Shown: piece by piece, positions 6,833 through 14,882 of the stretch
How the letters are laid out: every line of letters begins with the position of its first letter
How positions within the stretch are numbered: position 1 is the stretch's first letter
NCBI GenBank assembly: GCA_945637225.1
Contig: CALZDE010000006.1
Location: 1-23,154 of the forward strand
Direction: 5' to 3'
Length of the DNA: 23,154 bases
Origin: an uncultured Selenomonadaceae bacterium
GTDB lineage: Bacteria > Bacillota > Negativicutes > Selenomonadales > Selenomonadaceae
Notes under the pieces: generated by a model
Told to the model about the DNA's origin: nothing
Databases searched by the model: none
Seen by the model: the letters and a program-made list of their open reading frames with translations, nothing else
Position numbers and translations under genes: made by a program

Positions 6833-7603
6833 TTATTCTGCTTCGGCAGCTTTTGCCTTTTCATCCTCTAAGTAAATTACTAGTCTGTTACTGCGCAGGG
6901 TATTGTTATCCTGAACTGCCACTGCATTACCTGTGAGATAAGCCTTAGCAGGCTCAGCAGAACCCTGTTTCTTGCCATAGTAGTCAACCACGTCACCTGT
7001 TGCATCAAGCTTGTTGACTGCACTTACAAGATGAGCGTTGCCTGTACCCTTGGCATAATTCATTTTATTCCAGCCTTCCATTCTGTTAGCTGAAAATACA
7101 TCGCCAGCAGTAGAATTAATAGTACCGCCACTTTCCATCAGAATATAATCCTCCTTCTGGAAATAATCAACCTTCGGACCGGTATAGGTCTTATCAGCCT
7201 TAGTAGCTCTCACTATATTTCCCTGTGCTACCATGTGATTGCCATCAGTAACACAGGTGTCAGCTGTCAGGCGCATATCCCTGTCTACGGCAATAACATC
7301 ACCTAACACATTTCCTGCGTTGGTCTTTGTATTATACTGAGCAGTCTTGCCAGTTACCTTGACAGTACCACGAGTCATAAGCACATTGCCAGTAGCAGTC
7401 ATAACACCACTGCGCATATCGTATACCACTTCATCAGCATCAAGTGAAGCCGGTATCTTTTCTGCTGGGTCTGAAGCCTTTGGTGCAGGTGGTGTCGGTG
7501 GTGTTGGAGGCACATCAGAAGGAGCCGCCCATACTGCACTGCTAATGAGCATGGTGGCTGCGGTCATCATCAATATCGCTCTATTTATTTTCTTATTTGC
7601 CAT
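6833..7603 (-). CDS. lptA: Periplasmic LPS transport protein LptA (OstA-like)
   Basis: A 256-residue secreted protein that would form the periplasmic beta-jellyroll bridge carrying LPS to LptD. A signal peptide spans about residues 1-26 (basic NKK start, hydrophobic core, AVWA cleavage region). A proline-rich linker follows (about 28-45, PPTPPTPPAP). Next comes the OstA domain with repeated motifs such as ADEVVYDMRSGVMTATGNV, KTAQYNTKTNAGNVLGDV and DVVDYYGKKQGSA. It is longer than E. coli LptA (185), so extra jellyroll repeats are likely. AAAGGA lies eight bases before the ATG. It sits 20 bp after lptC and 44 bp before lptB. Confidence 0.9.
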   Translation of the reverse strand: MANKKINRAILMMTAATMLISSAVWAAPSDVPPTPPTPPAPKASDPAEKIPASLDADEVVYDMRSGVMTATGNVLMTRGTVKVTGKTAQYNTKTNAGNVLGDVIAVDRDMRLTADTCVTDGNHMVAQGNIVRATKADKTYTGPKVDYFQKEDYILMESGGTINSTAGDVFSANRMEGWNKMNYAKGTGNAHLVSAVNKLDATGDVVDYYGKKQGSAEPAKAYLTGNAVAVQDNNTLRSNRLVIYLEDEKAKAAEAE

Positions 7604-7623
7604 GATAATTTCCTTTCATCCAA

Positions 7624-8280
7624 TTACTGCTTGGCTGGTACAGGTGCGTTTGCCTGCTTCTGCTCGGCTTCCTTTACCTTTGCTTCGTATTCAGCCTTGT
7701 CTGCCTCAGAAATTTCCAAAATCTTCACTTCAATATCTGGCAAATTCTTGCCCATATGAGCCTTGCCCTTTACCTTGAACACATTGAAGCTTTCAGTTAT
7801 TTCCATCGTGTCACCAGTAGCCTGCACACACTGAGGTATGTTTTTCATCTTTACCTCACCGTCTAGGGTTAGCTTCTGTTCCTTAGCAGTCCATGTAACC
7901 TTATTGCAATTTAATACATAGCCATCTGTACTGAGCAGTTTTACGTTGTCCAGCAAGTCAACATCATCATTAGCCTGATTGTAAACGGCTTTATCACCAT
8001 GAAGGTAAGCTATTTTTCCATCTTCTGTATAATACTTGCACTTTACATTATTCATGCTTGCCAATTTAGTTTCAGCTACCACCTCAATGGAGTCAGCTGT
8101 CATTTCCCAAACAACTTTGCCATCTTTGGTTTCAGTTATTTTATTGCCATCATAAGTCATGACATGCTGTTCTGGTGCTGTATCATCAGGCGCATCAGGT
8201 ACTGAATTTACTGCCCATACTGTCAGTCCTGCAAAGGCTGCTACTACTACAGCTATTATGGCTTTTGTATACTTGCTCAT
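7624..8280 (-). CDS. lptC: LPS export system protein LptC
   Basis: A bitopic inner-membrane protein of 218 residues that receives LPS from the permease and passes it to LptA. One N-terminal membrane helix (about residues 5-24) is followed by a periplasmic OstA/LptC-like domain with the repeated pattern DSIEVVAETK, DKAVYNQANDDVDLLDNVKLLSTDGYVLNC and QKLTLDGEVKM. The C-terminal tail (about 195-218) is charged and rich in Q, A and P. Its ATG overlaps the TGA of lpxL1 as ATGA, so translation is coupled. Sequence identity in the family is low, but length, topology and position before lptA and lptB make the call firm. Confidence 0.88.
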   Translation of the reverse strand: MSKYTKAIIAVVVAAFAGLTVWAVNSVPDAPDDTAPEQHVMTYDGNKITETKDGKVVWEMTADSIEVVAETKLASMNNVKCKYYTEDGKIAYLHGDKAVYNQANDDVDLLDNVKLLSTDGYVLNCNKVTWTAKEQKLTLDGEVKMKNIPQCVQATGDTMEITESFNVFKVKGKAHMGKNLPDIEVKILEISEADKAEYEAKVKEAEQKQANAPVPAKQ

Positions 8281-9185
8281 TTCTCCACCTCTGCCTTTAC
8301 CGTATGATGACGATGTTTCTGCTGATCAGGCGGTGTATTCCAGCGTTTCTGGAACCATAGCCACTGAGTAGGATTTTCTAAAATAACCTGTTCCAAAATC
8401 TTAGTCATCTTATAGGTCAAATCAAACAAATCCTTATCTGAATCACCTGTATCCTCATAGCGGAGCGGTTCCTTGATAATTACCTTATGATGACCATCTG
8501 GCTGTCTTAAAATAAAACATGGCAGGACAGGAGAATGAAACTTTTTAGCAAAAACAGCCGCTCCCATAGGAGTAGATGCCGTCTTGCCCAAAAATTCAAT
8601 AAAAGCACCATGCGGACCTGCATCCTGATCGCATAAAAAGCCTAATATCTTCCCCTTCTTCAATGCCTTTGCTGCCGCAATAAGCTCGCTTGTGCCACGG
8701 GAAAATATCTCTACGTTAATAGCCGCTCTCAGATCATCAAGAGCATTGGTATAATCCATATTAGGCTGTGGCTTGGCAATAGCCGTTACTGGCATATCAT
8801 TCATGGTAAAGGAAGCAGATAGCCACTCCCAATTTCCCACATGACCAGTAAGCACCACAACACCATGCTTTTCAGCCAGTGCAGCCTCCATACGCTCCAA
8901 ATGGTCAATCTCAATGTATTTGCTGAAATTTTCCTTATTCAGAGCTGGCATGTAAAGAACCTCAAAGAAGTTCCGCCCCATGTTGATGAAGGATTCCTTA
9001 ACCAGCTTTTCTGCTTCTGGCTGACTGATTTTGAGGGACTCCATCATCTGGGTAACTGCCCTGTTTCGCTGTTTTTTTATGAGCAGATAATACAGAATGC
9101 CCAGTACCTTACCCAAAGAAAGGAGCAGACTATGTGGCATCATGCAGGTTATCTTGCTCATGAACATCAAAATATTGTAAACCAT
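8277..9185 (-). CDS. lpxL: Lipid A secondary acyltransferase, LpxL/HtrB family (copy 1)
   Basis: A membrane-associated acyltransferase that adds a secondary fatty acyl chain to the KDO-lipid A precursor. The 302-residue protein has an N-terminal membrane anchor (about 15-36) and the canonical HX4E catalytic motif HVGNWE (H115, E120). FLCDQDAG and PVLPCFILRQPDGHH follow, as in the LABLAT family, and it ends with WLWFQKRWNTPP, the usual C-terminal signature. The ATG at 9185 is preceded by TGGGGGAT; the longer frame from 9224 would overlap kdsC. It sits between the KDO genes and lptC. A second, more divergent copy lies at 21279-22157, so the two may act on different positions. Confidence 0.9.
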   Translation of the reverse strand: MVYNILMFMSKITCMMPHSLLLSLGKVLGILYYLLIKKQRNRAVTQMMESLKISQPEAEKLVKESFINMGRNFFEVLYMPALNKENFSKYIEIDHLERMEAALAEKHGVVVLTGHVGNWEWLSASFTMNDMPVTAIAKPQPNMDYTNALDDLRAAINVEIFSRGTSELIAAAKALKKGKILGFLCDQDAGPHGAFIEFLGKTASTPMGAAVFAKKFHSPVLPCFILRQPDGHHKVIIKEPLRYEDTGDSDKDLFDLTYKMTKILEQVILENPTQWLWFQKRWNTPPDQQKHRHHTVKAEVEK

Positions 9186-9211
9186 GTGTATCCCCCATAG
9201 ATTACATAAAA

Positions 9212-9772
9212 TTACTGTGCACAAAAATCATTCTTCGCTTCTCCTAAAAAGGACGCCGTTGCCATCTCCCAAAGCCCCTGAGCCTTGATAATAAACTCAA
9301 GAATTTCACGTACAGCACCATCGCCACCCTTGGAATCAGCTTCTAATCTGGCAATTTCCTTCACCTCTGGCATAGCATCTCCCACCACACATGGAAGCCC
9401 CACTATCTTCAGCAGAGGATAATCATTCAAATCATCGCCAGCATAGGCTATTTCCTCATCAGTTACCTGAAATCTTTCCTTCAGCTCCTGATATGCCTTC
9501 CGCTTGTCAGAAATTCCCTGCCATACAGCAGAAATTTTTAATTCCTTGGCACGATTGGCTACTATTTCAGAGGTACGGCCTGTAATAATAGCTGTTTTAA
9601 GCCCAGCCTTATGAGCCAAAGTAACACCCATGCCATCACGGCAGCTGAATGCCTTGCAAAGCTCACCAGCAGAACCCATGTAGATTTTACCGTCAGTAAG
9701 GGTACCATCTACATCAAAAACAACTATCTTAATTTTTTTTGCTCTACTAAGAGCGTCATCAGTAAATTTCAT
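9212..9772 (-). CDS. kdsC: 3-deoxy-D-manno-octulosonate 8-phosphate phosphatase KdsC
   Basis: A cytoplasmic HAD-superfamily phosphatase of 186 residues that removes phosphate from KDO-8-phosphate to give free KDO. It has motif I FDVDGTLTDG (nucleophile D20, acid/base D22), motif II ITGRTS, and motif III/IV AGDDLNDYPLL. There is no large cap domain, as expected for this tetrameric C0 family. The start ATG follows AGGGTG by five bases. It lies between kdsD and lpxL1 within the KDO block, which fixes the substrate more firmly than sequence alone would. Confidence 0.94.
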   Translation of the reverse strand: MKFTDDALSRAKKIKIVVFDVDGTLTDGKIYMGSAGELCKAFSCRDGMGVTLAHKAGLKTAIITGRTSEIVANRAKELKISAVWQGISDKRKAYQELKERFQVTDEEIAYAGDDLNDYPLLKIVGLPCVVGDAMPEVKEIARLEADSKGGDGAVREILEFIIKAQGLWEMATASFLGEAKNDFCAQ

Positions 9773-9813
9773 TATAACACCCTATAATATATTTTGTCAA
9801 TTATTTACGAAAT

Positions 9814-10791
9814 TTACACTACACCCTGCTTCAGAAGGTCAGTCAGATGAACAATCCCCACTGGCTTGTTATCTTCATCCACTACTGGCAGTACGGTAAT
9901 AGGTCTAGGCTTATGCTTTTCCATAATACTGAGTGCTTCCGTTGCCATCTTCTTGCTGGTAATAGTAAGAGGATTTTTTGTCATAAGCTTGTCGACAGGC
10001 TCATCCAGGAATTCACTGCCCTTACGGAGTATACGGCGAATGTCACCGTCAGTAACAAGCCCCATAAACTCACCGTTGTCATTTACCACAGAGGTAGCAC
10101 CCAATCCCTTATCTGTCATGAGGAAAAGTGCTTCCTTGGCGGATTTGGTATAGTGAATAACAGGATTTTCTTCTCCCTTATGCATAACATGCTCCACAGT
10201 AAGAAGAAGTCTGCGGCCCAAGGCTCCGCCTGGATGGAAAACAGCAAAGTCCTGATCAGTAAACTTGCGAACCTTCATCAGTGCCATAGCGAGAGCATCA
10301 GCCATAGCAAGAGTAGCAGTGGTGCTGGCAGTAGGAGCAAGACCATAAGGACAAGCCTCACGCTCAACACTGATATCAAGATAGTAATCAGCAAACTTTC
10401 CTAAATTGGAATCACGTCTGCCACACATAGCAATTATCTTTGCGCCAATTCTCTTGATGATAGGCAGAATCTTAACAATCTCACTGCTTTCACCACTGTT
10501 TGAAATGGCAATAACCACATCCTTATCAGTAACCATGCCCAAATCGCCATGAAATGCTTCGCCTGGGTGCATGAAAAAGGATGGTGTGCCTGTGCTGGCT
10601 AAAGTAGCAGCAATCTTCTTGCCGATGTGACCTGATTTGCCCATACCAGTAACGACTACTCTGGCATGACAGTCAAGAATCAGATTTACAGCAGCTTCAA
10701 ATTCATCATCAATTCTATCTGTCAGTTTCATGACAGAATCAGCTTCTATCTTAAGTGTTTCCAGTGCAGAATTTCTAATTTCAGCATTCAT
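9814..10791 (-). CDS. kdsD: Arabinose 5-phosphate isomerase KdsD (KpsF/GutQ family)
   Basis: This enzyme converts D-ribulose 5-phosphate to D-arabinose 5-phosphate, the first committed step of KDO synthesis. The 325 residues form an N-terminal SIS sugar-isomerase domain (about 30-190; TGMGKSGHIG at 48-57 and SNSGES at 97-102) and two C-terminal CBS domains (about 205-262 and 270-325). This is the standard KdsD/GutQ layout. AAGAGG lies before the ATG. Presence between kdsA and kdsC identifies it as the biosynthetic isomerase rather than a sugar-catabolism paralogue. Confidence 0.95.
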   Translation of the reverse strand: MNAEIRNSALETLKIEADSVMKLTDRIDDEFEAAVNLILDCHARVVVTGMGKSGHIGKKIAATLASTGTPSFFMHPGEAFHGDLGMVTDKDVVIAISNSGESSEIVKILPIIKRIGAKIIAMCGRRDSNLGKFADYYLDISVEREACPYGLAPTASTTATLAMADALAMALMKVRKFTDQDFAVFHPGGALGRRLLLTVEHVMHKGEENPVIHYTKSAKEALFLMTDKGLGATSVVNDNGEFMGLVTDGDIRRILRKGSEFLDEPVDKLMTKNPLTITSKKMATEALSIMEKHKPRPITVLPVVDEDNKPVGIVHLTDLLKQGVV

Positions 10792-10803
10792 TTTATCTAC
10801 CTC

Positions 10804-11634
10804 TTATTTGTTGCGCACGATATTATGAATTGCAATCGCGTCCTTCAGTAAATCTTCCAGCTTATCAAGGTAAACCATGTTTGGGCCATCGCAGAGAGCT
10901 TCTTCTGGATTGTCATGTACCTCTAAGAACAGACCATCAACGCCACAGCCAACAGCCGCACGAACAAGATTTGGTACATATTCACGATTGCCAGCAGAGC
11001 AGGTACCAGCACCGCCTGGAAGCTGAACACTGTGAGTACCGTCAAAAATAACAGGGTAGCCAAAGGAACGCATAATTGGGAAAGAACGCATATCTACTAC
11101 CAGATTATTATAGCCGAAAGTAGCACCGCGCTCAGTCAGGAGAATCTTTGAACAACCGCCCTCGTGAAGCTTATCTACCACATTGCGCATATCGCCAGGA
11201 GCCATGAACTGTCCCTTCTTGACATTTACTACTGCACCACTCTGAGCTGCTGCATAAAGAAGGTCGGTCTGACGGCACAGGAAGGCTGGAATCTGCACAA
11301 TATCTGCTACCTTGGCAACAGGTACAACCTGCTCCTCGGTATGAACATCAGTAACGATAGGCACATGAAGCTCATCCTTAATAGCCTTCAGCATTTCTAA
11401 GCCCTTCTCAAGACCAGGGCCACGGAAGCCATTGAAGGAAGAACGGTTTGCCTTATCAAAAGATGCCTTGAAAACATAAGGAATACCCAAACGCTCGGTA
11501 ATCTCCTTAATGGTACGGCCAATCATGAGACAACGCTCAAAGCCCTCTAAAACGCATGGGCCAGCTAAAAGCAGTAATGGATTGCCACCGCCTACAACAT
11601 AATTTTCCTTATCGCAAATCTGAACAGTATTCAT
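10804..11634 (-). CDS. kdsA: 3-deoxy-8-phosphooctulonate synthase (KDO-8-phosphate synthase)
   Basis: A TIM-barrel aldolase-like enzyme of 276 residues that condenses phosphoenolpyruvate with arabinose 5-phosphate. Signatures are LAGPCVLEG (24-32), FKASFDKANRSS, TDVH, LTERG, FDGTHSVQLPG and LEVHDNPEEALCDGP. Cysteine 27 stands where the E. coli enzyme has asparagine, and the later H, E and D ligands are kept. It therefore belongs to the metal-dependent class (family knowledge applied to the residue seen). A strong GGAGGGG lies five bases before the ATG, and the gene sits 28 bp after kdsB. Confidence 0.96.
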   Translation of the reverse strand: MNTVQICDKENYVVGGGNPLLLLAGPCVLEGFERCLMIGRTIKEITERLGIPYVFKASFDKANRSSFNGFRGPGLEKGLEMLKAIKDELHVPIVTDVHTEEQVVPVAKVADIVQIPAFLCRQTDLLYAAAQSGAVVNVKKGQFMAPGDMRNVVDKLHEGGCSKILLTERGATFGYNNLVVDMRSFPIMRSFGYPVIFDGTHSVQLPGGAGTCSAGNREYVPNLVRAAVGCGVDGLFLEVHDNPEEALCDGPNMVYLDKLEDLLKDAIAIHNIVRNK

Positions 11635-11662
11635 TTATACCCCTCCATATTACATTTTCACA

Positions 11663-12391
11663 TTACATATTCTTGTATATTTCATTTACCTTGGCTAAAT
11701 CTTCGGCAGTATCTACACCCACGAAGGTCTGCTCTGTTTCAATAACCTTAATGCGGAAGCCATTTTCCAAAGCACGAAGCTGTTCTAAGGATTCTGTTTT
11801 CTCCAAAGGTGTTGGCTCCATCTTGGCATAATTCAAGAGAAAATCTCTCTTGTAAGCATAAATTCCAATATGCTTATATACAGTCACGCCTGTATCCTCT
11901 CTTGGATATGGCATAAGAGAGCGTGAGAAATAAAGTGCATAGCCATTTTTGTCTGTAACTACCTTGACATTGTTAGGATTTGTCATTTCTTCCTTATCGT
12001 GCATAGGAGACTTTACAGTTGCCATCTGAAGCTCCTTATCCTCATCAAAGGCCGCCGCTAATGCATCAATAATCTCAGGGTCAATAAGTGGCTCGTCACC
12101 CTGTACATTAATAATAAGCTCTGCCTCTGGATGAGCCGCCGCTACCTCTGCCAGGCGGTCAGTGCCAGTAGCATGATCCTTACGGGTCATCATGGCAGTT
12201 CCGCCATTTTTTACTACTGCTTCGTATACTCTTTCATCATCAACAGCCGCAATGACACCAGTAACCAGCTTTGCCTTAGAAGCTCTGTCAAAAACACGGC
12301 TTATCATAGGCTTGCCAGCAATATCCGCCAAAGGCTTTCCCGGTAATCTTGTAGAAGCATAACGGGCTGGTATTACACACAAAGTATTCAT
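11663..12391 (-). CDS. kdsB: CMP-KDO synthetase (3-deoxy-manno-octulosonate cytidylyltransferase)
   Basis: It activates KDO with CTP to CMP-KDO, the donor used by the WaaA half of the neighbouring fusion protein. The 242-residue Rossmann-like nucleotidyltransferase starts with the signature IPARYASTRLPGKPL and contains DHATGTDRLAEV, NVQGDEPLI and YKHIGIYAYKRDFL, as in KdsB. The ATG at 12391 is preceded at five bases by GGATGAGG, which also contains the TGA of waaA-lpxK. An in-frame GTG at 12397 falls at the edge of that site and is less likely. Seven bases separate it from the upstream stop, so translation is probably coupled. Confidence 0.96.
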   Translation of the reverse strand: MNTLCVIPARYASTRLPGKPLADIAGKPMISRVFDRASKAKLVTGVIAAVDDERVYEAVVKNGGTAMMTRKDHATGTDRLAEVAAAHPEAELIINVQGDEPLIDPEIIDALAAAFDEDKELQMATVKSPMHDKEEMTNPNNVKVVTDKNGYALYFSRSLMPYPREDTGVTVYKHIGIYAYKRDFLLNYAKMEPTPLEKTESLEQLRALENGFRIKVIETEQTFVGVDTAEDLAKVNEIYKNM

Positions 12392-12398
12392 CTGCACC

Positions 12399-14879
12399 TC
12401 ATCCTTTACTATTAAATTTCTTCTCTATTTTACGCTTTAACATATCATAAAATTCTTTTTCGCCCTTGGTAATTTTCACCGCAATAGTCAGGACATAAAT
12501 CGGAACCACTTTTCCTGAAGCGGTTGTTTCATTAGACAGGTCAGGAATTTTCACAGCATCTTTTTCCGTAATGAGAATTGCCTCGGCATCTTCCTGTACT
12601 GCCTGTTCCATTACCTCCAGCATTTCTACCGATGTATAATCATGGTGGTCTGGGAAGCGGACACTTTCAATCAAATCCGCCCCTGTACGGCGCACTGTCT
12701 GTTCAAAGGAAGCAGGATTGCCAATAGCAGAAACCGCTACTACCCTTTTGCCTGCCATTTCCTCTACCGGTATTCCTTCATCAGCAATATTGTTACGCCA
12801 CTCATTAAGCTCTATACAAGCCTTAGGCTGATGAATACTCTCAACAATCTGTGCTCTTACGTTGTAATGGGCAATCTTTTCGCGGATATATTCACATGAA
12901 CCATCCTTTGCCTGATCGACCTTGGTCAAAAGACATACCTGCGCCCTCTGCAAATGTGATAATGGCTCTCGTAAAGAACCTCTTGGAAGCATATAGCCAT
13001 TACCAAAGACATTAACGGAGTCTATAAGCACAATATCCAAATCACGCTTTAACTGCCAATGCTGGAAGCCATCATCAAGAATTGCTACCTGTGCACCGAA
13101 ATTTTCCACCGCATACTGTCCACTTACAGAACGCTCACGGCCAATGAGAACAGGCACCTTTGGCAAGTGTTTTGCCAGCATGTAAGCTTCATCGCCGGAC
13201 TGCGCCGCTTCCATCAGAAGTGACTTGCCATCGGAAACAATACCGACATCACCATGCCACTTAGCCCGATAGCCGCGATTCAATATGACTACCTTGTAGC
13301 CCATATCGCGGATTTTTCTAGCTAACTGCTGGGCCGTAGGTGTCTTGCCTGTACCGCCAACAGTAATATTTCCTAAGCTTATAACAAAACAGTCTAGCTC
13401 CTTCTGCTTGAAAAGCCCCATATGATAGCCCTCTAATTTCATATAGACAAGAGCACCATAAACGTAGGATAAGGCATGAAGAAGATGGATAAAGCCACGG
13501 ACAAAGATATTGCGGGAGGTCTCACCATTTATCATCTTATAGAAAAATGTCTGATAACCGCCTGTTCTATCTGTGGAACGGACACGTGCCTGCATGAGTA
13601 CCTTTCTTAAAAGCACCGCAGTCTTTCTGGCCGCACCCTGATTTTCCTCAATAATTTTCAGTGTATCTGCTTCCATCTTATGGCGTTTTTCTTCATTGGA
13701 GAAAAGCTCCACCGCTGCTGAAATCAGTTCTGCTTCATCATTGACTGTAATGACAGCATTTCTGCCACTAAAGAGCGCATGTGTCTCCTTAAAGTTGAAC
13801 ATGTTACAGCCCGTTACTATAGCCTTGCCATGAGCCGCTGGTTCTAAGATATTATGACCGCCATGCTTAATGAGACTGCCACCTACAAATACCACATCGC
13901 CAATACTGTAAACCTTGCCCAGCTCGCCGATGGTATTAAGAATTACTGCATCATGTCCCTTTAACTCAGGATTTTCCTGCAACTGCTTTCTTGTGACGTA
14001 ATTAAATCCTTTGGCCTCACACATCTTGCCGATTTCCTCAGCACGTAAAATTGCACGAGGAGCAATGAGAAGCTTTGCCCTTGGGAATTTCTTTCTTACC
14101 TCAGCAAAAGCATTAATAACAGCTTCTTCCTCACCTGGATGAGTACTGCCTGCCAGGAATATTCCCTGATTATCATCTAAGCCCATACTTTTAATAATGG
14201 ACTTCTTTTCTTCATCATCTACATTGGTATAGGTCTGGTCGTATTTGGTATTGCCAGTCACTGTAACAAGCTCCGGCTTGGCACCCAGACGAAGGATATA
14301 CTCTGCATCAATAGGAGACTGCATGGCAAAGAGAGAAAATGTATCTCTCATGTCGTCCCACATACTGTTCAGATAACGATAGCTCTTAACGCTCTTTTCA
14401 CTGATACGTCCATTAACCATCATCACAGTAACATTCATGCGCCTTGCTTCCTGCAAGAGATTAGGCCACAGCTCTGTCTCTACTGGCATAAATACTCTTG
14501 GCTTTATCTTGCGCATTAAATTTGGAGTAATCCATGGCAAATCAAAAGGCAGATAGATAATACTATCCGCATCCTTAATAATTCTCTGTGCCATTTCATA
14601 GCCATTATTGGTAAAGACAGACACTAGAATAGGACTCTTTGGAAATTCCTTATGAAATTCCTTTATAAGAGGACTGGCCGCTACAATCTCACCTACTGAA
14701 GCAGCATGAACCCAGATACAGTTTTTCCCTGCTACCTTTTCAATTGCTTCCTTCGGCTGATTGCCCAGCTGCTGTTTTAATCGCTCTGTAAATCCCTTTT
14801 CCCTGATAGACCGCAGGAAAAAGGCAGGCACCATTAATATGACAGCCAGTACCGCCGCTATATTGTAAATTAAACGCAT
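12399..14879 (-). CDS. waaA-lpxK: Fused KDO transferase (WaaA) and tetraacyldisaccharide 4'-kinase (LpxK)
   Basis: An 826-residue protein joining two consecutive lipid A enzymes. Residues 1 to about 428 are WaaA/KdtA, which adds KDO to lipid IVA: membrane anchor (about 5-23), HAASVGE (58-64, catalytic E64), ETELWPN (134-140), NGRIS (156-160), AGSTHPGEE (243-251) and GGHNILEPAAHG (340-351). Residues about 445-826 are LpxK, which phosphorylates the 4' position: a membrane-associated helix (about 460-480), Walker A GNITVGGTGKT (503-513), DDGFQH (602-607), PRGSLREP (632-639), DHH (744-746) and TEKDAVK (771-777). Every key motif of both parts is present and the frame is open throughout, so both halves look active. 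No free lpxK or waaA gene is seen here. It follows msbA by three bases. Confidence 0.95.
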   Translation of the reverse strand: MRLIYNIAAVLAVILMVPAFFLRSIREKGFTERLKQQLGNQPKEAIEKVAGKNCIWVHAASVGEIVAASPLIKEFHKEFPKSPILVSVFTNNGYEMAQRIIKDADSIIYLPFDLPWITPNLMRKIKPRVFMPVETELWPNLLQEARRMNVTVMMVNGRISEKSVKSYRYLNSMWDDMRDTFSLFAMQSPIDAEYILRLGAKPELVTVTGNTKYDQTYTNVDDEEKKSIIKSMGLDDNQGIFLAGSTHPGEEEAVINAFAEVRKKFPRAKLLIAPRAILRAEEIGKMCEAKGFNYVTRKQLQENPELKGHDAVILNTIGELGKVYSIGDVVFVGGSLIKHGGHNILEPAAHGKAIVTGCNMFNFKETHALFSGRNAVITVNDEAELISAAVELFSNEEKRHKMEADTLKIIEENQGAARKTAVLLRKVLMQARVRSTDRTGGYQTFFYKMINGETSRNIFVRGFIHLLHALSYVYGALVYMKLEGYHMGLFKQKELDCFVISLGNITVGGTGKTPTAQQLARKIRDMGYKVVILNRGYRAKWHGDVGIVSDGKSLLMEAAQSGDEAYMLAKHLPKVPVLIGRERSVSGQYAVENFGAQVAILDDGFQHWQLKRDLDIVLIDSVNVFGNGYMLPRGSLREPLSHLQRAQVCLLTKVDQAKDGSCEYIREKIAHYNVRAQIVESIHQPKACIELNEWRNNIADEGIPVEEMAGKRVVAVSAIGNPASFEQTVRRTGADLIESVRFPDHHDYTSVEMLEVMEQAVQEDAEAILITEKDAVKIPDLSNETTASGKVVPIYVLTIAVKITKGEKEFYDMLKRKIEKKFNSKG

Positions 14880-14882
14880 ATC

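Noticed and set aside
7347..7778. Plus-strand open frame of 143 codons over lptA/lptC
   Set aside because: It is antisense to two secure genes, low in complexity, has no recognisable domain and no ribosome-site support.
9186..9224. N-terminal extension of LpxL copy 1 starting at 9224
   Set aside because: It would overlap kdsC; TGGGGGAT before ATG 9185 fits better.
9847..10404. Plus-strand open frame of 185 codons over kdsD
   Set aside because: It is a shadow of the conserved kdsD coding frame with no recognisable domain.
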